From Vibrio maritimus (GTDB lineage: Bacteria; Pseudomonadota; Gammaproteobacteria; Enterobacterales; Vibrionaceae), in contig JYJJ01000051.1 in NCBI GenBank assembly GCA_003263775.1, positions 62,001 to 126,000 on the forward strand: a DNA stretch of 64,000 bases. Reading direction: 5' to 3'. The translations under genes were made by a program, and so were the position numbers. The notes below the pieces were generated by a model that saw only the letters and a list, made by a program, of their open reading frames with translations, was not told the DNA's origin and made no database searches. Below, one piece after another: positions 59,607 to 64,000 of this stretch. Every line of letters starts with the position of its first letter. The stretch's first letter is position 1.

Positions 59607-60527
59607 CTATTTTTGTTCTGAAAATTTGTAACAAGCTGCAATGGTAGTGGTTATGACAATGAAACATCCAAGCCACTGCAATATTGACATGGTTTCACTT
59701 AGGAACACGCTAGCAAACAGCAATCCAAACATGGGCTCAGTTCCCATAAGCAGCGATGCCTGACTGGCGGGCAAGTGTTTGACGGCGTAATTTTGCACGA
59801 AGAATGCCAGCAATGTGCAGCACAGCGCCAAGTAGAGAAGACTTCCCCAGTCGTGGCTATTGAGCGTTTGCAGAGTGCTTATCAGTGCGGGTCTATCAGA
59901 ATCCAATAGAACGAGACAGAAACTGATGAGCGTTACCACCGACAATTGGATTAAGGTGATAATTTCTATTTGTAATGGTGTTTTAGTAAACGCTTTTCGG
60001 CATGTAACCACCATAACCGCTCGAAGCAGGGCTGCGATGATCACTAAACCAACACCAAGATCTAAGCTCAGCTCACTAGGGCTTGCGATCATCACCATGC
60101 CAGCAAAACCTATGCTGCAAAACAGCATGATTCCCTTGGGAAGTTTAACTTTGAGCCAAGCCGTTTCGAGTAATGGTGTAAACAGCACGCAAAGACTAAT
60201 CAGTACCGCAACTTGCCCTGCTTGAGCCAATTTAACAGCCCACGTTTCGGTTAAGAAAATGCAGCTTAAGATAAGCCCTGTTGAGATTCCGACTTGTAGG
60301 TAGCGGTGCCACTGAGAAGTGAACACTCTGATTTGTTGTTTGAAATAGATAACGCTCATCAGGACGGCGCAGCTAATGGCAAAGCGAACCAAAAGCAGTT
60401 CAACTACGGAGAGTTGATTTAGTATCTGCTTGGAAACACCGTAGCTCGTGCCCCAAACAATCGAGACTACGAGTAACCCTATGATTGCCCAATGAAATGA
60501 GATCTTGTTAGCGAAATTTGTTTCCAT
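59607..60527 (-). CDS. EamA/DMT-superfamily transporter
   Basis: About 306 residues from METNFANK; the frame extends to 60551. Ten predicted membrane helices in two EamA repeats (SIVWGTSYGVSKQILNQLSVVELLLVRFA; LLAFFVQNYAVKHLPASQASLLMGTEPMFG). Probable exporter of a small metabolite. Divergent from a LysR regulator, which probably controls it. Confidence 0.87.
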   Translation of the reverse strand: METNFANKISFHWAIIGLLVVSIVWGTSYGVSKQILNQLSVVELLLVRFAISCAVLMSVIYFKQQIRVFTSQWHRYLQVGISTGLILSCIFLTETWAVKLAQAGQVAVLISLCVLFTPLLETAWLKVKLPKGIMLFCSIGFAGMVMIASPSELSLDLGVGLVIIAALLRAVMVVTCRKAFTKTPLQIEIITLIQLSVVTLISFCLVLLDSDRPALISTLQTLNSHDWGSLLYLALCCTLLAFFVQNYAVKHLPASQASLLMGTEPMFGLLFASVFLSETMSILQWLGCFIVITTTIAACYKFSEQK

Positions 60528-60629
60528 ATGCGTCGTTGTAATAAAGTTCAATGCAAGTATATGTTCTACTATGCTAGCTTATGAATATAAGCGTGATAAT
60601 ACTTCCAAACTTCATAGGACTTGTGACTA

Positions 60630-61547
60630 ATGGACACAAATAAGCTCATGGCACTACTGCCAGACATCGTGGCGTTTGTCACGGTTGTTGATTCAGGTAG
60701 CTTTACAGCAGCGTCGCAAAGATTGGGAGTAACCCCATCAGGTGTTAGCCGTCAGATCAGTCGTCTAGAGGCCGCTTTGAATGCAGATTTGCTGGAGCGC
60801 ACGACGAGAAAGCAAGTGACAACGGAAATGGGCAAAGTGGTTTACGAGTTCAGTCAGAAGATCATTGATTCTGCTGACGATATTGTCCATGTGACCAGCC
60901 AAGAGTTGGGCGAGGTGACAGGCGAGCTGCGCATTGCAGCGCCTAAAGCGTTTAGCCGCCGTATCTTACAACCACTGATGCTTGAATTTTTGGCCAAATA
61001 TCCAAAAGCGAAACTCCGTTTGATGGTCAGTGATGAGTTTGTTGACCCGTTTGGGCATAACCTTGACTTTGTGTTTGAGCTGACTCACTTCCCGAGGGAA
61101 AACCTGGTTGCGAAGTCGCTAGGGCATACTAATGCAGTGCTCTGCGCTAGTCGACGCTATTTGCAATCACATGGTATTCCTTTTCATCCTGACAACTTAA
61201 CGCAACATGATTGCCTTTACCTCAATGAGCAGCCAAATGACAATGTTTGGCGTTTTTCAAAAGGGGGAGAAGATGTCAAAGTCGAGGTAGAAGGACCATA
61301 CTCGGTCAACCATTCAGAAATTCGCCTTAATGCAGTTAAGCAAGGGTTGGGAATAGGCATATTCCCAGAGTTTGTGGTTGAAGAGGCGATTCAAAACGGT
61401 GAAGTCATTCAAGTGCTTCCAGAATGGCGAGTGATCTCACGCTATCAAGGTGAGATCACGTTGCAGTTTCCTCAGTCGAAATTCATGCCGGCCCGTAGAC
61501 GCGTCTTTATCGACTTTATGGTAGCGTCGCTAAACCCGAAGTCGTAG
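60630..61547 (+). CDS. LysR-family transcriptional regulator
   Basis: 305 residues. HTH: SFTAASQRLGVTPSGVSRQISRLEAALN; then the effector domain with GELRIAAPKAFSRRILQPLMLEF. It belongs to the large CrgA/PA2758-like branch. Divergent from the DMT transporter across about 100 bp. Confidence 0.9.
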   Translation: MDTNKLMALLPDIVAFVTVVDSGSFTAASQRLGVTPSGVSRQISRLEAALNADLLERTTRKQVTTEMGKVVYEFSQKIIDSADDIVHVTSQELGEVTGELRIAAPKAFSRRILQPLMLEFLAKYPKAKLRLMVSDEFVDPFGHNLDFVFELTHFPRENLVAKSLGHTNAVLCASRRYLQSHGIPFHPDNLTQHDCLYLNEQPNDNVWRFSKGGEDVKVEVEGPYSVNHSEIRLNAVKQGLGIGIFPEFVVEEAIQNGEVIQVLPEWRVISRYQGEITLQFPQSKFMPARRRVFIDFMVASLNPKS

Positions 61548-61590
61548 GTCGACCGAGAGAGCGGTAAGTTAAGCCCCCGGATGATCTCGA

Positions 61591-62298
61591 TTAAACAAAG
61601 CGCGTTGGATAGTCAGTAAAGATGGCGTCTACTCTATCTATGTGTTTGAACGATTTAGGGTTGTTTACGGTGTAACACCAGATTTCGACTTCGAGTTCAC
61701 GCAGCATATTAATGTGATTAGCGGTTAGCCATTTGTAGTCTAAATGGCAACTGAATGCGTTGACGTTTTGAATGCTGGCAATCGCTTTGCGGTTTAAACG
61801 CTTGGCGAGAACCCCCAGACGTGTCCCCAATTTTGCTTCGAACAGTGCTTGCATCACTTCAGCGCTGAAGCTGGAGATAATAAGGCATTCTCTATCCATA
61901 GGATGGGTATCCAGTACCGATTTGAGCAAAGAGACAACATGGTTGGCGTCGTGACTATCGATCTTCACCTCAAGGTTGATGCACATATTGTGCTGGTGAC
62001 AAAAATCGAGCAACTGTACCAGTGTCATGATGCGTTCTTGCTCGAATGCTTCTGACTTCCAAGCGCCAAAATCAAGCTTACTGAGCTGTTCTAGCGTTTG
62101 CTCGTCAATGCGCCCCTTTCCGTTACTACAGCGGTTCACTGTATGGTCGTGACAGACCACTAAAACATCGTCTTTGGTTGGTTGAATATCCACTTCAATC
62201 CATTGCAATCCTAGCGCGTGCGCCTGTTGAATACTGACCATGGTGTTCTCTGGGTGAGTCCCTGCTACACCTCTATGACCAACATAAATGACACTCAT
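61591..62298 (-). CDS. Glycerophosphodiester phosphodiesterase family protein
   Basis: 235 residues, cytoplasmic. GHRGVAGTHPENT, IEVDIQPTKDDVLVVCHDHTVNRCSNGKG and NLEVKID give the full GDPD catalytic set. It is a second copy besides ugpQ and clearly diverged from it. Its start codon is only 2 bp from that of the divergent MBL gene as annotated. Confidence 0.9.
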   Translation of the reverse strand: MSVIYVGHRGVAGTHPENTMVSIQQAHALGLQWIEVDIQPTKDDVLVVCHDHTVNRCSNGKGRIDEQTLEQLSKLDFGAWKSEAFEQERIMTLVQLLDFCHQHNMCINLEVKIDSHDANHVVSLLKSVLDTHPMDRECLIISSFSAEVMQALFEAKLGTRLGVLAKRLNRKAIASIQNVNAFSCHLDYKWLTANHINMLRELEVEIWCYTVNNPKSFKHIDRVDAIFTDYPTRFV

Positions 62299-62300
62299 AA

Positions 62301-63169
62301 ATGAACCTCAGAAAGCGATGTCTATCGCTATATATAATAGGGCTTGTTGCAATATTGTTAATATCAGGTTATCTTGCATCAAGGTTGTCTGACCAGTTAG
62401 CAAGGCTTATGAAAATCCATCAGATTTCAGGTTATATCCAACAGATCTATCTCGCTGAGTATCCAGATAAACTGCTGTTACTGGACGGCGCAAGCCGAGC
62501 CGATGTCGGCACGATTTTACGCTATATTCGGGACGAACTGAATCGTCCTGTTTCCGATCTCAAGGCGATAGTTGTCACGCACATGCACCCGGATCACGCC
62601 GGAGCGGCCCATAGGTTGAAAGCGTTGACTGGAGCGGACATCGTCTCCGCTGAGCAGCAAAGATCATGGTATGCAGGGATTGATGGTGTGGCTATGCACC
62701 TGACCGATTTGATTTTGGCCTGGTATATGGCGAATCGAATGGGTAAGCCCAAGCGCAACTTATGGTATCGGCGTAAACTCAAAATCGACCACGCCGTGGG
62801 TGATGGTGACACCTTGCCGTATTTTGACGATTGGCAGGTGCTGACGACGCAGGGCACACAGATCGTGATATTTCAGTATACAACGCCAAGCAGTCGACGG
62901 TTTATGTGGCGGATCTTATGGTGGAGGTGAAGCAGCGTTTAATTGCGCCTTTTCCTGTATTTCATCCCAACCAATATCGAAACTCGATCGATAAAATTTA
63001 CAACCTTAATGCGGAGCAGGTGTTACTTGCTCACCGTGGTCCAGTCTCGTTTGATGAAAAGGCTAAGCAACATATTCTCGAAACAGCGCCAAGAAGACCG
63101 GTGACTCATTGGCGCGTGACGAAGATTAAACTTAAAAGCTTGGTCAAATCTTTGCTCGCTAGGGGCTAG
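62301..63169 (+). CDS. MBL-fold metallohydrolase with an N-terminal membrane segment (frameshifted)
   Basis: About 290 residues. One N-terminal hydrophobic segment (LYIIGLVAILLISGYLAS), then the metallo-beta-lactamase motif VVTHMHPDHAGAA and, after the corrected junction, LTTQGHTDRDISVYN. One C is missing near 62858. The later VLLAHRGPVS likely holds the last His ligand. If translation instead starts at MKIHQISG (62409) the membrane segment is lost. The substrate is unknown. Confidence 0.83.
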
Positions 63170-63179
63170 CGAGCAAGCG

Positions 63180-63716
63180 TTAGTTCGCTTGAGCTTTGTC
63201 GTGCTTTGGGAAGATTAAGTTCTCAGTATCAAACCCGGCCACGTTTGCGCGCTCTACATATTTCTCAAGCTGACTGGATTCAATCGTTGGTGTTCGAGAA
63301 AGGATCCAAAAATAATCAGAGTTGTAGCCGCTAACCAACGCGACCGAATAGTCAGGCTCTAGATAATAAACAACATAACTTCCATAGAAAGGTCCAAAGA
63401 AGGATACTTTCAGATGAGCAATGTCTTCAGATTCAACAAACTTAGCTTTACCTTCCGCCGCAGACCACTCTAAATCCTCTGTATCCCAGCCTCGATTGAG
63501 CACTTTCACACTGCCGTCTTCATTAAGCGAGTATGTGGCAGATACATTATCTAATCCGCGCTCAAAACTGTGATCCAGTCTTGCGACTTCATACCATTTG
63601 CCGAGGTAACGGTTCAATTCAAAGTCGGAGACGGGTTTAACACTCTCTGGCATGCCGGTACAGCCAAGGAGTAACACGCTGATGGAGATCAGCAAACATT
63701 GACGTATCAGTTTCAT
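63180..63716 (-). CDS. blc: Outer-membrane lipoprotein Blc (bacterial lipocalin)
   Basis: 178 residues. Signal with lipobox LLLGCTG, then the lipocalin signature ELNRYLGKWYEVARLDHSFERGL, YSLNEDGSVKVLNRGW and FFGPFYGSYVVYYLEPDYS. Blc binds lysophospholipids and fatty acids at the outer membrane. Confidence 0.93.
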   Translation of the reverse strand: MKLIRQCLLISISVLLLGCTGMPESVKPVSDFELNRYLGKWYEVARLDHSFERGLDNVSATYSLNEDGSVKVLNRGWDTEDLEWSAAEGKAKFVESEDIAHLKVSFFGPFYGSYVVYYLEPDYSVALVSGYNSDYFWILSRTPTIESSQLEKYVERANVAGFDTENLIFPKHDKAQAN

Positions 63717-63855
63717 CCTAAAACCTCTAATAGATTGGTTACTTATTGAATATACGCCATTTTGTGTCGGCTAGACTACAAAGATTGCATCTATTAGGTA
63801 TTGCGCTTAATCTGAGCAAGTATCGTCTAATCAGCCATTGGGTATTGCTAAAAAC

Positions 63856-64000
63856 ATGTTTGAGATTTTTATCGTCTTTGCTTTGCTGGTGGGTTTTTCC
63901 ATGGCTGCGCTTAAATACTTTGTAAAACAGGAAGATACCAAGTCGTATCAGTACAAAGTGAAAGGCCCCATTTTATCTTCAGCACAAACGGCTTTTTATA
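63856..64000 (+). CDS. DUF2726-like protein (partial, runs off the window)
   Basis: 48 residues visible. An N-terminal membrane helix (IFIVFALLVGFSMAALKYFV), then GPILSSAQTAFY, which resembles the start of the DUF2726 domain. Cut off at the right edge. Confidence 0.5.
   Translation, partial: MFEIFIVFALLVGFSMAALKYFVKQEDTKSYQYKVKGPILSSAQTAFY

Overview
The window is Gammaproteobacterial and almost certainly from a marine Vibrio-like organism (Vibrionaceae). The evidence is the yajD-ynjF-ynjD-ynjC-ynjB block, RlmF, a MetJ-controlled metA, Vibrio-type small conserved proteins (DUF3081, DUF2947, DUF3859 and ribosome-recycling-factor-like families), an NqrM-like protein and a GlpK/GlpD pair. Neighbouring zwf and gnd together with glp genes is reminiscent of the second chromosome of vibrios, but that placement is an inference. 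No rRNA, tRNA, CRISPR, phage or insertion sequence was seen.

Layout. 1-2.8 kb: end of a Ugp glycerol-3-phosphate uptake locus (ugpB leaving the window, divergent ugpQ and a DeoR/GlpR-like regulator) with a candidate Pho box. 2.8-5.5 kb: an HD-GYP protein, a PfkB-type kinase that lacks its catalytic motif, and a stray NqrM-like protein. 5.9-14.6 kb: the most interesting locus. It encodes an iron alcohol dehydrogenase, phosphonoacetaldehyde hydrolase (PhnX), a complete Ugp-like ABC importer, a HAD phosphatase, a GpdQ-like metallophosphodiesterase and a convergent LysR regulator. There is no PhnW transaminase. I propose it imports phosphonate esters, releases 2-hydroxyethylphosphonate, oxidises it to phosphonoacetaldehyde and cleaves that to acetaldehyde and phosphate. 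14.7-20.8 kb: an AbrB-type membrane protein, a HAD phosphatase, dadA with a divergent LysR, an alpha/beta hydrolase and a small membrane protein. 20.9-24.3 kb: divergent glpK and glpD with GlpR-like sites. 24.3-29.7 kb: a DMT exporter, STAS protein, TyrR, RimJ, an HD hydrolase, DUF2947 and a HAD phosphatase. 29.9-32.8 kb: sdaA preceded by a sodium:solute symporter. 33.2-38.0 kb: an MFS transporter, a double SnoaL-like protein, a porin and a LacI regulator, probably a substrate-specific uptake locus. 38.2-41.3 kb: zwf and gnd without pgl between them. 41.5-47.3 kb: a small orphan gene, dkgB, yajD and the ynjFDCB transport block. 47.6-58.3 kb: housekeeping and hypothetical genes (GGDEF cyclase, D,D-carboxypeptidase, YgjP-like, rlmF, PilF-like, fadD, metA and others). 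58.4-64 kb: an M20 peptidase, DMT exporter and LysR pair, a second GDPD, an MBL hydrolase, blc and a partial DUF2726 gene.

A common thread is scavenging of phosphorus and glycerol esters: Ugp, two GDPDs, glpK/glpD and the phosphonate locus, with three PhoB-like tandem sites in the window.

Sequence quality is a major caveat. About 27 single-base frameshifts break more than 20 otherwise well-conserved genes. Nearly all are missing bases, many in short homopolymers, and they look like uncorrected sequencing error rather than gene decay. Coordinates for these genes are given for the reconstructed full gene.
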